Under the pieces are notes generated by a model. The model had not been told where the DNA came from, ran no database searches, and worked only from the letters and a program-made list of their open reading frames with translations. Shown piece by piece: positions 8,314-16,608 of a stretch of 40,430 nucleotides of DNA. The stretch covers positions 1 through 40,430 of the forward strand of contig NZ_DATIND010000039.1 of NCBI RefSeq assembly GCF_035474595.1. Reading direction: 5' to 3'. The first letter of the stretch is position 1. Each line of letters opens with the position of its first letter. The translations under genes and the position numbers were made by a program. Source of the DNA: Longimicrobium sp. Its GTDB lineage: Bacteria > Gemmatimonadota > Gemmatimonadetes > Longimicrobiales > Longimicrobiaceae.

Positions 8314-8377
8314 TCAGAACTCCTTCGCTCAGAAACACGGCGTGAGTTCGAATTTCTCCGCGTTCTCTCCAGGATCG

Positions 8378-8460
8378 TTGATCTCACGCGGAGTTGCGGA
8401 GACGCGGAGTCGCCGGCCCTGCACCTCCGCGTCTCCGCGTCTCCGCGTGAGATCCAGCGA
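8378..8460. repeat. Palindromic dispersed repeat, copy B
   Basis: Same element as at 7891, with an additional internal GCGGAG unit. Its right arm CTCCGCGTGAGATCCAGCGA is the exact inverse of the left edge of copy A. It ends 12 bp after the sigma-54 activator stop codon and could serve as that gene's terminator. Confidence 0.75.
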
Positions 8461-8472
8461 TGCAGAGGACGC

Positions 8473-9828
8473 TCACTCCAGGCCGTACTCGCGGATCTTG
8501 CGGGTGAGGGTGTTGCGGTGGACGCCCAGGACGTCGGAGGCCTTGCCGAGGTGGCCCTGCACCAGCTTCAGCACCTCGCGGATGTGCAGGCGCTCCACGT
8601 CGGCCAGGTGGAGGCCGGGGGCGTAGCCGGCGAGCGGGGCGCCGGTGCCGTCTTCCTCGGGCGCGGGGGGGCTGAGCTGGTCGAGGGGAAGGTGCTCGGG
8701 GAGGAGGACGGTGCCGTGCGCCATGAGGACGGCTCGCTCCAGCACGTTGCGCAGCTCGCGGATGTTGCCCGGCCAGGCGTGCTCGTGCAGCCGCTCCATC
8801 ACGCTGCGGGCGATGCCGCGGATCTCGCGCCCGTAGCGCGCGGCGTTCAGCGCGACGAAGTGGCGGACGAGAAGGTCCAGGTCTCCGCCGCGCTCCACCA
8901 GCCGCGGCAGCTGCAGGGTGACCACGGCCAGGCGGAAGTACAGGTCCTCGCGGAAGGTGCCGTCGGTGATGGCGGCACGCAGGTTCTTGTTGGTGGCCGC
9001 GACCACGCGCACGTCCACGGGGATGCGGTCCTCGCCGCCCACGCGCTCGATCTCGCGCTCCTGCAGCGCGCGGAGGATCTTGGCCTGCAGCGCCAGCGAC
9101 ATGTCGCCGATCTCGTCCAGCAGCAGCGTGCCGCCGCTGGCGCGCTCGAAGCGGCCCACCTTGCGGGCGATGGCGCCGGTGAACGCCCCCTTCTCGTGGC
9201 CGAACAGCTCGCTCTCCAGCAGGTTCTCGGGGATGGCGGCGCAGTTGAGGGCCACGAACGGCCCCGCCGCGCGCCCGCTGTTGCGGTGGATGGCGCGCGC
9301 GACCAGCTCCTTTCCCGTTCCCGACTCGCCCAGGATGAGCACCGTGGCGGGGGAGCCGGCCACGCGGCCCACCATGCGGAAGACCTCGAGCATGGCCGGG
9401 CTGGCGCCGATGGCCGCCTCGTCGTCGCCGTCGCCCACGTCGGCGGGGGTGATGGGGATGACGTCCTCGGCCTGGAACACCTCGCGCAGCGCCGCGCCCA
9501 GCTCTCGCGGGTCCGGCGGCGAGGCGAAGACGCCCAGCACGCCGAGGCGCGACGCCTCGACCATCATCTGCATGGTGGGGCGCGACGCGAGCAGGACCAT
9601 CGACCCCGTGGGGACGCCGGACTCGGCGATGCGGCGGACGAGCGCGAGGTCCGCGGCGGGAAGGTCGAGCGAGAGGACGAGCGCGGCCCAGCTCCCGCCT
9701 CGGAGTTGCTCCAGCCCGTCGCCCAGGGTGGCCGCGGCGCGCACCTCGGCGCGGCCGGCGACCGCCTCGCGGACGGCTTCGGCCGCGGCGGCGGCGGGCT
9801 CGATGACCAGGACGGCGGGACGCGGCAT
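8473..9828 (-). CDS. Sigma-54-dependent activator with degenerate receiver domain
   Basis: This 451-residue protein starts at the ATG at 9828. Residues about 1-120 look like a CheY-type receiver that has lost its chemistry. Ser53 stands where the phospho-accepting Asp should be, the N-terminal acidic pair is EP, the Thr/Ser switch is Ala, and the conserved Lys is Ser (FASPPDP). Residues about 140-370 form the AAA+ domain. It has Walker A GESGTGKE (167-174), the sigma-54 contact loop GAFTGA (214-219), Walker B LLLDEI and the arginine-rich sensor region. Residues about 410-451 are a Fis-type helix-turn-helix ([18 protein letters not shown]). It should drive sigma-54 promoters by ATP hydrolysis, without control by a histidine kinase. 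No kinase is adjacent, and its targets are unknown. Confidence 0.9.
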   Translation of the reverse strand: MPRPAVLVIEPAAAAAEAVREAVAGRAEVRAAATLGDGLEQLRGGSWAALVLSLDLPAADLALVRRIAESGVPTGSMVLLASRPTMQMMVEASRLGVLGVFASPPDPRELGAALREVFQAEDVIPITPADVGDGDDEAAIGASPAMLEVFRMVGRVAGSPATVLILGESGTGKELVARAIHRNSGRAAGPFVALNCAAIPENLLESELFGHEKGAFTGAIARKVGRFERASGGTLLLDEIGDMSLALQAKILRALQEREIERVGGEDRIPVDVRVVAATNKNLRAAITDGTFREDLYFRLAVVTLQLPRLVERGGDLDLLVRHFVALNAARYGREIRGIARSVMERLHEHAWPGNIRELRNVLERAVLMAHGTVLLPEHLPLDQLSPPAPEEDGTGAPLAGYAPGLHLADVERLHIREVLKLVQGHLGKASDVLGVHRNTLTRKIREYGLE

Positions 9829-9940
9829 CGGCGGCGGGCGCGGTGGGGCGCGGGTGACGGACGGCGAAACGGTGAGGCGGGAATCTGAGGGATTCTGCAA
9901 AATGGTGCAACAGCGGGGGGCGGGTGCGCGCACCCCGAAT

Positions 9941-9983
9941 GGAATTCGGGGGCAACAACAGCACAAAGTCCCTTCGGGACTGC
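9941..9983 (+). repeat. REP-like hairpin, left end of RAYT unit 1
   Basis: It contains GCACAAAGTCCCTTCGGGAC followed by TGC: a 6-bp AGTCCC/GGGACT stem on a TTC loop, preceded by GAATTCGGGGGCAACAACA. A second small hairpin (CCCCGAAT/ATTCGGGG) lies just before it. Confidence 0.7.
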
Positions 9984-10001
9984 AGCCTTGGCATCGTGCC
10001 G

Positions 10002-10442
10002 CTAAGCCGGCCGTTTTGCTTCCGCTGGTTGGGCCGGGGGAGGCTCGAGGAGCGGCCAGAGGCGCTGCTCGCGGTGATGCTCTTCCTGGTTGAGGATGTA
10101 CTCGGTGATGATCGGGACATGGCGCTTCGACACGCTGAAGGCGCCGTAGCCACTCTGCCAGCGGAAGGTCCGATAGAACCCGTGCGCATGGTTCATCGCG
10201 TGCGCCGATGAGCCCTTCACCTGCTTCACCAGCATCGCGGGAGCGAGCGTGGGCGGCACCCGGACAAGGAGATGCACATGATCCTCGATCCCCCCGATCG
10301 CCAGCACATCGGCCCGCAGCCGCGTGCAGTCCGCCTGGATCAGGTGATACACCTCCGACCGGAGCGGCTCCACCAGAAGCGGCGCGCGCTTCCATGTCGT
10401 CCACACGAGATGCAGATACAACTGCGTCCACGCGTCGCTCAT
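10002..10442 (-). CDS. REP-associated tyrosine (IS200/IS605-like Y1) transposase, intact copy
   Basis: The product is 146 residues. It has the N-terminal LYLHLVWTTWKRAPLL pattern, the HUH metal-binding motif in EDHVHLLV, and the candidate catalytic tyrosine in PIITEYILNQEEHHR. These features and the length define the IS200-like/RAYT single-strand transposase family, which nicks DNA through a 5'-phosphotyrosine link and acts on hairpin ends. It is bounded on both sides by inverted REP-like hairpins and has no accessory TnpB gene, which favours a RAYT rather than a complete IS605. A second copy at 15947-16386 is frameshifted. The start is the ATG at 10442, conserved in both copies. Confidence 0.88.
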   Translation of the reverse strand: MSDAWTQLYLHLVWTTWKRAPLLVEPLRSEVYHLIQADCTRLRADVLAIGGIEDHVHLLVRVPPTLAPAMLVKQVKGSSAHAMNHAHGFYRTFRWQSGYGAFSVSKRHVPIITEYILNQEEHHREQRLWPLLEPPPAQPAEAKRPA

Positions 10443-10482
10443 GTTGACACCAGAAGTGAATGAACGGGTAGATACCTGGAGA

Positions 10483-10526
10483 GCAGTCCGCGGAGCGGAC
10501 TTTGTGCAGTTGTCGGGGGTGAATTC
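10483..10526 (-). repeat. REP-like hairpin, right end of RAYT unit 1
   Basis: GCAGTCCGCGGAGCGGACTT then TGTGCAGTTGTCGGGGGTGAATTC: inverted relative to the left end, with an AGTCCGC/GCGGACT stem. Confidence 0.7.
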
Positions 10527-10546
10527 TATTCACCTTTCCGACCAGC

Positions 10547-10660
10547 GCAACCGGAGCGGCTCCACCAGAATTCACATCGGAAGTGGGATGAACGGGTAGA
10601 TGCTGGAGAGCAGTCCGCGCAGCGGACTTTGTGCAGTTGTTGCGGATGCATTCCATTCAC
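10547..10660 (-). repeat. Remnant of a third RAYT unit with its REP-like end
   Basis: It repeats the transposase 5' fragment (CGGAGCGGCTCCACCAGAA), then jumps to the upstream flank (GGAAGTGGGATGAACGGGTA) and a REP hairpin (10610-10654). This is an internally deleted copy placed directly beside the right end of unit 1. Its flank is closer to that of unit 2 than to that of unit 1. Confidence 0.6.
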
Positions 10661-10765
10661 CTGTCCGGGCGAGCGGGAGGGCCATTCCTCAGGAGTGAGC
10701 CAGGTCGCCGAGCGCCCGGAGGCCGGGACGGTGATGCGCGCACTGTAGCTGGATCAAAAGCAAGC

Positions 10766-10796
10766 CGGGGTCGGGAGCCTTTCGCTCCCGGCCCCG
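10766..10796 (-). terminator. Hairpin terminator downstream of the tandem subtilase genes
   Basis: A 13-bp stem (10766-10778 with 10784-10796, one G-T wobble) and a 5-nt loop. On the minus strand it is followed by GGCTTGCTTTTG. It lies about 110 bp after the stop at 10904. The rest of 10661-10903 shows no gene. Confidence 0.6.
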
Positions 10797-10903
10797 CCCG
10801 GCCGGCCCGCCCAGTATCTGTCGCCCCGATGAATTATGGGGTGTGCTGTTTACCAGACCGCGGCATCACCCGATCGCGGGCGAACCGGCCGCTTCGCTCG
10901 CCC

Positions 10904-12361
10904 TCACCGGTACGCCCGGGCGGCCTGCACCGCCGCGTAGGCGTCCGCGTAGCCGGTGCCCTGCTCCCAGAGAGCGTAGCCGGGCTGCGGGCGGGCGGTG
11001 TTCTCCAGGATCGTTTCCACCTGGTCGGGCGTGAGCCTGCCGCCCGCGGCCTCCTGCATCAGCGCCACCACGCCGGCGATGTGCGGCGCGGCCATCGACG
11101 TGCCCGACATGCAGGTGAAGTCGTCGAGGTTCTGGAAGCCGATGTTGCAGGCGTTCAGGTCGCTGGTGATGCCCAGCGGCGCCACCACGCCGGTCGACGA
11201 GCGCGCCGACACGATGCGCACGCCCGGCGCGGTCACGTCGGGGTGCAGCAGCGGGTCGCCCGCCACGCCGCGCGACGAGAAGCCCGCCAGCACCGGCGCG
11301 CGGCCCGTGGCGTCCACACACTGCGACGCGGAGTTGGTGGGGTCGAGCACGAACAGCTTGCACCCGGCGGCCACGCTGATCACCCACGGCGCCACGCTCA
11401 GGTAGTTCATGGTGTTGGCCGCCGGCCCGTCGTTCCCCGCGGCGAAGACCACGGTGATGCCGGCGTCGTGCACCGACTTCATGGCCTCGATCACCGGGTC
11501 GGTGGGATCGAAGTCGCCGGTGCCGCCCCAGGAGTTGTTCACCACCTTGATGTTGTACTTCACGCGGTGGTCGATCATCCAGTCCACCGCCTGCAGCACC
11601 GAGGCGTACACGATCTCCAGCGTCTCGCCCGCGCTCAGGCCGATGAGGCTGGCGCCCGGGGCCACGCCGCGGTACGCGCCGAAGCTGGTGCCGCCGTTCC
11701 CCGCCGCGATGCCGGCCACGTGCGTGCCGTGCCCGCCGGTGTTGTCGGTGTTGGGAAGGTTCTCCACCGCCAGCTCGCCGCCGGGGCGCGGAAGGCTGGT
11801 CGTATCGTCCGTCAGGTAGGCGAAGTTCAGCGTGAACTTCACGTTGGCGACGGTCTTCGTCGGATACGCGACGTCGGAGTTCAGCCCGTTGATGCCGCTG
11901 TCGAGGATGGCGATGCCCACGCCCTTCCCCGTGATGCCGCCGTTCCACGCCATGTCGGCGCGAAGCGACTGCGTGCTCTCGCGCAGGAGGGTGGGAACGG
12001 CGCGGTTGGCGTAGATGCTCTGCACGCCGCCGAGCCCCGCCATCGCCTGGATCTGCGCGGGGGTGCCGAGGGTAACGAGCATCGACAGGTTGCGGAAGGT
12101 CATCACCCCGGCGCCGAGGCGCATCACCTGGTTGGCGATGGCGAGCTTCGAGGTCTTGGCCGGATCGAAGTTCACGATGGCGACCAGCTGCTGCGCGGGC
12201 GCCGCCACGGCCAGCGCGCTCGCCAGCTTCGCGTCGATCTTCGGCCCGCTGGCGACCGTCGCCAGCCGGGCGGGTCCGGCCGGGGCGACCGCCGTGGGCT
12301 GCGCATCGTTGCATGCCGCCAGCGCCAGCGCGGCCAGGGAAAGAAGGAGAGTCCGCTGCAT
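10904..12361 (-). CDS. Subtilisin-like (S8) serine protease lipoprotein, tandem copy 1
   Basis: This 485-residue lipoprotein precursor has lipobox LAAC with Cys17. Residues about 45-125 are an N-terminal pro-region-like beta domain. The S8 catalytic domain has Asp154 (AILDSGI), His211 (GGHGTHVAG), oxyanion Asn310 (FAAGNDGP) and Ser422 (MSGTSMAAPH), so the triad is complete. It should be anchored to a membrane facing the periplasm or surface and degrade proteins. It is a paralogue of the next gene upstream on this strand (12543-13985), sharing NIKVVNNSWG, SVAPWVISVAAGCK and DPTNSAS almost exactly. This indicates a tandem duplication. The ATG at 12361 lacks a strong ribosome site, so it may be translated from a shared transcript. 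Confidence 0.92.
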   Translation of the reverse strand: MQRTLLLSLAALALAACNDAQPTAVAPAGPARLATVASGPKIDAKLASALAVAAPAQQLVAIVNFDPAKTSKLAIANQVMRLGAGVMTFRNLSMLVTLGTPAQIQAMAGLGGVQSIYANRAVPTLLRESTQSLRADMAWNGGITGKGVGIAILDSGINGLNSDVAYPTKTVANVKFTLNFAYLTDDTTSLPRPGGELAVENLPNTDNTGGHGTHVAGIAAGNGGTSFGAYRGVAPGASLIGLSAGETLEIVYASVLQAVDWMIDHRVKYNIKVVNNSWGGTGDFDPTDPVIEAMKSVHDAGITVVFAAGNDGPAANTMNYLSVAPWVISVAAGCKLFVLDPTNSASQCVDATGRAPVLAGFSSRGVAGDPLLHPDVTAPGVRIVSARSSTGVVAPLGITSDLNACNIGFQNLDDFTCMSGTSMAAPHIAGVVALMQEAAGGRLTPDQVETILENTARPQPGYALWEQGTGYADAYAAVQAARAYR

Positions 12362-12445
12362 CGTTCCGCGTCGTCCGTCATCAGGTTGCGGCCGCCACCG
12401 GGTGCGGCGGCCGAGGTTCGTTCATCTTCGCGTCTCCAGACTCCG

Positions 12446-12519
12446 CCAGGTCTCACGCGGAGGCGCGGAGCCGCGGAGGCGTGTCCCCGGCACCTCCGCG
12501 TCTCCGCGTGAGATCCAGG
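12446..12519. repeat. Palindromic dispersed repeat, copy C
   Basis: Same CTCACGCGGAG ... CACCTCCGCGTCTCCGCG TGAGATCCAG arrangement as copies A and B. It fills most of the 180-bp spacer between the two subtilase genes and could weaken transcription from the upstream gene into the downstream one. Confidence 0.7.
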
Positions 12520-12542
12520 GGTGCCGGGGAGACGCGGAAGCG

Positions 12543-13985
12543 CTACCGCCGCACTGACATCACCGCCGAGTAGGCGTCCAGGTAGCCGGCGCCCGCCTCC
12601 CACTCGCCGTAGTACGGCATCGTGCGGGCGCTCTTCGTGATCGCGCGGTAGACCTGGTCGGGAGTGAGCCTGCCGCGCGCGGCCTCCTGCATCAGCGCGA
12701 TGGTGCCGACCACGTGCGGCGTGGCCATCGACGTCCCGCTCATGCACGTGTAGTACGGCACGAACGTGGTGGGGATGGCGCAGTCCAGCGCGTCGCTGGG
12801 CGCGTTCAGCGCGTTCATGGGCGTGCCCGTGCTGGCGCGGGCCGACACGATGTTGGCGCCCGGCGCGGTGATGTCCGGATGGTACAGCGGATCGTTGCGG
12901 ATGCCGCGCGACGAGAAGTCGGCCAGCATCGAGGTCCCGCCCGCGCAGAGCGAGGCGGAGTTGGTGGGGTCGGGGGAGACCGTCTTGCACCCTGCGGCCA
13001 CGCTGATCACCCACGGAGCAACGCTGTACGGATTCAGCGTGTTCTCCCCCGGCCCGTCGTTCCCCGCGGCGAACACCACCGCGATACCCGCCTTGTAGAC
13101 CGCCTTCGTGGCCACGTTGGTGGGGTCGTTCGGATCGAACGTTCCGCTCGAGCCCCACGAGTTGTTGACCACCTTGATGTTGTACTTCGCGGCGTTGTCG
13201 ATCAGCCAGTCGAAGCCGGCCAGCGCCCAGAACACCACGATCGTCTCGCCGGTGCTGATGCCCACCAGGTTCGCGCCCGGCGCCACGCCCGTGTACTTGC
13301 CGGCCGACGACGCGCCCGAGCCGCCCACGATTCCCGCCACGTGCGTCCCGTGCCCGCCGGTGAGGTCGGTGTTGGGGACGTTCTCCACGAACAGGTTCGC
13401 CCCGACGGCGGGAAGCGTCTCGTCCTGCGTCACCAGGTCCTTCATGCTTCCCAGCACCTTCACGTTCTGCACGACGTGCTCGGGATAGTGCACGTCGGGG
13501 TTGAACAGCCCGTCGATGCCGCTGTCGAGAATGGCCACGCCGATCCCCTTCCCCGTGTAGCCGGCCACGCGCGCCAGGTTGGCGCGGATGCTGGGGACGC
13601 TCTCGGCCAGGAACCACTTCAGCTGCTTGTTCGAGTAGAGCGAGACCACGCCCGGCACCGCGGAGATGCGAGTGATCTGCGCGGGGTTGGCCACGGCCGC
13701 CACGATCGGGAGGTGCTTGAAGCGGATGATCCCCGCGCCGGTGGCCCGTACGGCGCTGGCGACGGCGTCGCCGCTCGCGAGGCTGTCGTACGTCACCAGC
13801 ACCTCGAGCTGGTCCAGCGGCCCGGCCAGCGCGAGCGCCGAGGTGAGCACCGGGTCCACGTCCACGCCCGGGGCGAGGGTGACGCGGTGCAGGGTGTTGG
13901 GGGCGCGGTCCGGCCCCAGCGGCTGTGGGTCGTTGCACCCCGCGGCCAGTGCGGCAACCGCCGCGAGCGCGAGCCAGCGTTTCAT
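12543..13985 (-). CDS. Subtilisin-like (S8) serine protease lipoprotein, tandem copy 2
   Basis: This 480-residue precursor starts at the ATG at 13985, which has GGAGGAC upstream. A longer frame lacks a signal peptide. Residues 1-17 form a lipoprotein signal (AALAAGC, Cys17). Residues about 45-125 are a pro-domain-like region. The catalytic residues are Asp154 (AILDSGI), His212 (GGHGTHVAG), Asn309 (AAGNDGP) and Ser419 (MSGTSMATPH). The C-terminal helix region is RLTPDQVYRAITKSARTM. A membrane-anchored exported protease is the likely role. It forms a tandem pair with the gene at 10904-12361, is first in transcription order, and carries the better ribosome site. Confidence 0.92.
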   Translation of the reverse strand: MKRWLALAAVAALAAGCNDPQPLGPDRAPNTLHRVTLAPGVDVDPVLTSALALAGPLDQLEVLVTYDSLASGDAVASAVRATGAGIIRFKHLPIVAAVANPAQITRISAVPGVVSLYSNKQLKWFLAESVPSIRANLARVAGYTGKGIGVAILDSGIDGLFNPDVHYPEHVVQNVKVLGSMKDLVTQDETLPAVGANLFVENVPNTDLTGGHGTHVAGIVGGSGASSAGKYTGVAPGANLVGISTGETIVVFWALAGFDWLIDNAAKYNIKVVNNSWGSSGTFDPNDPTNVATKAVYKAGIAVVFAAGNDGPGENTLNPYSVAPWVISVAAGCKTVSPDPTNSASLCAGGTSMLADFSSRGIRNDPLYHPDITAPGANIVSARASTGTPMNALNAPSDALDCAIPTTFVPYYTCMSGTSMATPHVVGTIALMQEAARGRLTPDQVYRAITKSARTMPYYGEWEAGAGYLDAYSAVMSVRR

Positions 13986-14385
13986 CGTGCGTCCTCCAGC
14001 GTGACCGAGTGTGAACCCGTGAGCGTTGCGTTCCGTGCCCCGAGGAAAGGCAATCGCGGGTCCACGTGCCATCTCCCCTGCACCGCTTTGGTGAAACTGC
14101 GGAATTCGGAAGATGGGGATGAGAGGAGATGAAGATGAACGGATGGGGGTGGATCCGCATCGCAAGTCGATGCGATAAAAGTTTTTGGATCAGATCGAGG
14201 AAGACGGATGACGGATCGTCGCGGCGCGGGCGGGGAGTGGGGAGGATGCCGAAAAACGGGATCGCTCGGCGCGACATCGTGTGCGATGTGCAGCATCGCC
14301 GATCAGGCTAATTTCACATTAATGGTGCAGAACGGATTCGCATTTCGGTGAATCCAGTCGGGGCACGGCGCGTGCTCTGTCATCG
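13986..14385. other. Divergent intergenic region between subtilase and HD-GYP genes
   Basis: No gene is seen. It should hold both promoters. The AT-rich stretch near 14290-14330 (CTAATTTCACATTAATGG) is the most promoter-like part for the rightward gene, but no convincing -35 is present. A short inverted repeat (GCATCG/CGATGC, 14157-14173) is followed by AAAAGTTTTTGG. Confidence 0.3.
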
Positions 14386-15849
14386 TTGAAACGGTTTCTC
14401 GATCTCCTTCGCGGACGGGCACGGGCAAAGATGGCGACCCACGTCGAAGCACAGCTGGCCGCCGGCACTCCGCCGGAGGACCCGGTCCTTTCCCTGCTCG
14501 ACGCCGCGGCCGAGGCGTACCGGATGCACGACGGCGCGCTGCGCGGCGAGCTGGCGATGGCGCAGGCCGACGCGCGCTCGTCATCGGCGGAGGCGGAGCG
14601 CTGGCGCGCCGAGGCGCAGTCGGCCGAGGCGGACGCGGAGTCGCTGCGCGGCGAGGTGCGCGCGGTCCGGAGCGAGCTGGAGGGCGCTCACCTGGCATTC
14701 CAGCGGCAGCGCGAGCGCGCCGAGACGCTCAGGCACGCGCTGGTGAGCGTGCACCGCGCGCTGTTCGGGGGGAACGTCTACGAGATGATCCTGCGCGCGT
14801 GCATGCAGATCACCGGCGCCACGCGCGGCCTGTACATCTCCTCGCGCGCGGGCGGGCGGATGCGCGTGCGAGCGGCGCACGACGTGGACGGATATCCCGA
14901 CGCCGACCCGTCGCCCTTCATCTGCGCGCTCAGCCGCCGCGTGATTGACCGCAACGAGCCGGTGGTGTGCAACGACGGCACCGACAACGGCGTCGCCGAC
15001 ATCCCCGCCCCCACCTCCGACGGCGAGCGCTTCCGCAATCTCGTCGTCAGCCCGGTGGTGGTCATGCAGGACCTGGACGGCGTGGTGATCGTGGGCGACA
15101 AGCAGGGCGGCGGCTTCGACCCCAACGACGTGGAGACGCTGCTTTCGGTGGGCCACCACGCCGGCGTGGCGGTGGAGAACCGGCGGCTGGAGCAGGCGCT
15201 GCAGATGGCGTACGTGTCCACCGTGAGCATCCTGGCCGACGCGGTGGAGGCCAAGGACCCGTACACGCACGGCCACTGCGAGATGGCGTCGCGGTACGCG
15301 CGGCTGGTGGCGGGGCGGATGGGGCTGACGCCGCAGGAGCAGGCGGTGGTGTGCTACTCGGCGCTGCTGCACGACGTGGGAAAGATCGGCGTGAGCGACG
15401 GGGTGCTGAACAAGCCCGGGCCGCTGCTGCCGGAGGAGATGGAGCTGATGCGCGCGCACGTGCGGGTGGGGCACGACCTGCTGCGCAACGTGCCCGTGCT
15501 GCAGCCGGTGGCCGACGTGGTGCTGCACCACCACGAGCGCTACGACGGCGACGGCTATCCCGACGGCCTGCGCGGCGACGAGATCCCGCTTCCCGCGCGG
15601 ATCGTGGCGGTGGTGGACGCCTACTGCGCCATGATCACGCGGCGCAGCTACAAGGAGGCCTACACCGAGGACCACGCACGCGACGAGATCCGCCGCTGCG
15701 CCGGCAGCCAGTTCGACCCGGGCGTGGTCGACGCCTTCCTGCAGGTGCTGGAGACCCCCGAGGCCGACGATCCGGACGAGGACGCCTGGGCCGAGTGCCT
15801 GGTCCTTCCCGGGCTGGCGGACCGGCAGCTGCTGCGCAAGGCGTCGTAG
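14386..15849 (+). CDS. GAF and HD-GYP domain protein, putative cyclic-di-GMP phosphodiesterase
   Basis: The 487-residue product has an N-terminal coiled-coil stretch (about 40-120, Ala/Glu/Arg-rich) and a GAF sensor domain (about 120-270, ending SVGHHAGVAVENRRL). The HD-GYP domain covers about 280-460, with HD at 329-330 (ALLHDVGKIG), HHERYDGDGYPDGL at 381-394 and ARIVAVVDAYCAM. HD-GYP enzymes hydrolyse cyclic-di-GMP to pGpG or GMP. The usual DxxDALT is DAYCAMI here, a minor deviation. It is cytosolic, with no transmembrane segment. It converges on a GGDEF cyclase gene (16609-17856), giving a make/break pair separated by a dead RAYT copy. The TTG start is uncertain; the ATG at 14431 would remove 15 residues. 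Confidence 0.88.
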   Translation: MKRFLDLLRGRARAKMATHVEAQLAAGTPPEDPVLSLLDAAAEAYRMHDGALRGELAMAQADARSSSAEAERWRAEAQSAEADAESLRGEVRAVRSELEGAHLAFQRQRERAETLRHALVSVHRALFGGNVYEMILRACMQITGATRGLYISSRAGGRMRVRAAHDVDGYPDADPSPFICALSRRVIDRNEPVVCNDGTDNGVADIPAPTSDGERFRNLVVSPVVVMQDLDGVVIVGDKQGGGFDPNDVETLLSVGHHAGVAVENRRLEQALQMAYVSTVSILADAVEAKDPYTHGHCEMASRYARLVAGRMGLTPQEQAVVCYSALLHDVGKIGVSDGVLNKPGPLLPEEMELMRAHVRVGHDLLRNVPVLQPVADVVLHHHERYDGDGYPDGLRGDEIPLPARIVAVVDAYCAMITRRSYKEAYTEDHARDEIRRCAGSQFDPGVVDAFLQVLETPEADDPDEDAWAECLVLPGLADRQLLRKAS

Positions 15850-15886
15850 GGGACAGGGGGCGACTCAAATCTCCCACCCCCCGAAT

Positions 15887-15928
15887 GAATTCGGGGGCAA
15901 CAACGGCACAAAGTCCCTTCGGGACTGC
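15887..15928 (+). repeat. REP-like hairpin, left end of RAYT unit 2
   Basis: Nearly identical to 9941-9983, including CACAAAGTCCCTTCGGGACT and the GAATTCGGGGGCAACAAC prefix. Confidence 0.7.
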
Positions 15929-15946
15929 GGCCTCGGCATCGTGCTG

Positions 15947-16386
15947 TCAGCCCGACAGTTTTGCTGCCGCTGATTCGGCCGGGGGAGGCTCGAGGAGGGG
16001 CCAGAGGCGCTGCTCGCGGTGATGCTCCTCCTGGCGGAGGATGTAGTCGCCGATGACCGGCACGTGGCGCCTGGACACGCTGAAGGCGCCGTAGCCGCTT
16101 TGCCACCTGAAGGTCCGGTAGAAGCCGTGCGCATGGTTCACCGCGTGCCCCGATGAGCCCTTCACTGCTTCACCAGCATCGCGGGGGCGAGCGTGGGCGG
16201 CACCCGGACAGGGAGATGCACATGATCCTCGATCCCCCCGATCGCCAGCACATCGGCCCGCAGCCGCGTGCAGTCCGCCTGGATCAGGTGATACACCTCC
16301 GACCGGAGCGGCTCCACCAGAAGCGGCGCCCGCTTCCATGTCGTCCACACGAGATGTAGATACAGCTGCGTCCACGCGTCGCTCAT
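15947..16386 (-). pseudogene. REP-associated tyrosine transposase, frameshifted copy
   Basis: The first frame starts at the ATG at 16386 and follows the intact copy (MSDAWTQLYLHLVW to APAMLVKQ). Then one C is missing where the intact copy has TTCACCTGC and this one TTCACTGC (about 16163-16167). The remaining sequence (GSSGHAVNHAHGFYRTFRWQ to the end) is in another frame. The HUH motif is also altered, HVHLPV instead of HVHLLV. The two changes make it almost certainly inactive. A programmed shift is unlikely because no slippery sequence is present. Confidence 0.85.
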
Positions 16387-16426
16387 GGTCACACCGGAAG
16401 TGGGATGAACGGGTAGATGCTGGAGA

Positions 16427-16470
16427 GCAGTCCGCGAAGCGGACTTTGTGCATTTGTAGCAGGTGAATTC
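16427..16470 (-). repeat. REP-like hairpin, right end of RAYT unit 2
   Basis: GCAGTCCGCGAAGCGGACTT and then TGTGCATTTG ... GAATTC. It is the counterpart of 10483-10526. Confidence 0.7.
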
Positions 16471-16510
16471 TATTCACCTGTTCGGCCCCGGCAAGCGGGA
16501 TGGAGATGAA

Positions 16511-16556
16511 AAGAAGCGGAGCAGCAGAAGATTCGTCTTCCGCTGCTCCGCTTCTT
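16511..16556 (-). terminator. Long hairpin terminator after the GGDEF gene
   Basis: A 15-bp perfect stem (16511-16525 with 16542-16556) extends by a further AGAAGA/TCTTCC arm around a TTCG loop. On the minus strand the stem ends in CTTCTTTTC. It lies about 50 bp after the GGDEF stop. Confidence 0.7.
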
Positions 16557-16608
16557 GCCGATCATCACCGATGGGGCCGGATGCGGGCAAGCATCCCTGT
16601 CCTGTCCT

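Larger units (their letters stand above)
9933..10526 (-). mobile_element. RAYT unit 1: transposase gene bounded by inverted REP-like ends
   Basis: The left end is GAATTC, a G/C run, CAACA, CACAAAGTCC, then a GGGAC hairpin (9941-9983). The right end (10483-10526) is the same arrangement inverted. The enclosed gene is an intact Y1 transposase. The same unit recurs at 15877-16470, so the boundaries are supported by comparison of two copies. Confidence 0.7.
15877..16470 (-). mobile_element. RAYT unit 2: frameshifted transposase with both REP-like ends
   Basis: It has the same organisation as unit 1: a CCCCGAAT/ATTCGGGG hairpin, left REP (15887-15928), transposase remnant, and right REP (16427-16470). 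The unit lies between the convergent HD-GYP and GGDEF genes without disrupting either. Confidence 0.7.

Noticed and set aside
7891-8460. CRISPR-like array from repeated CGCGGAG units
   Set aside because: The copies are few, palindromic and irregularly spaced, with a gene between them; no spacers and no cas genes.
16162-16386. Short transposase fragment as an independent gene
   Set aside because: It is the 5' part of the frameshifted RAYT copy, as shown by comparison with the intact copy.
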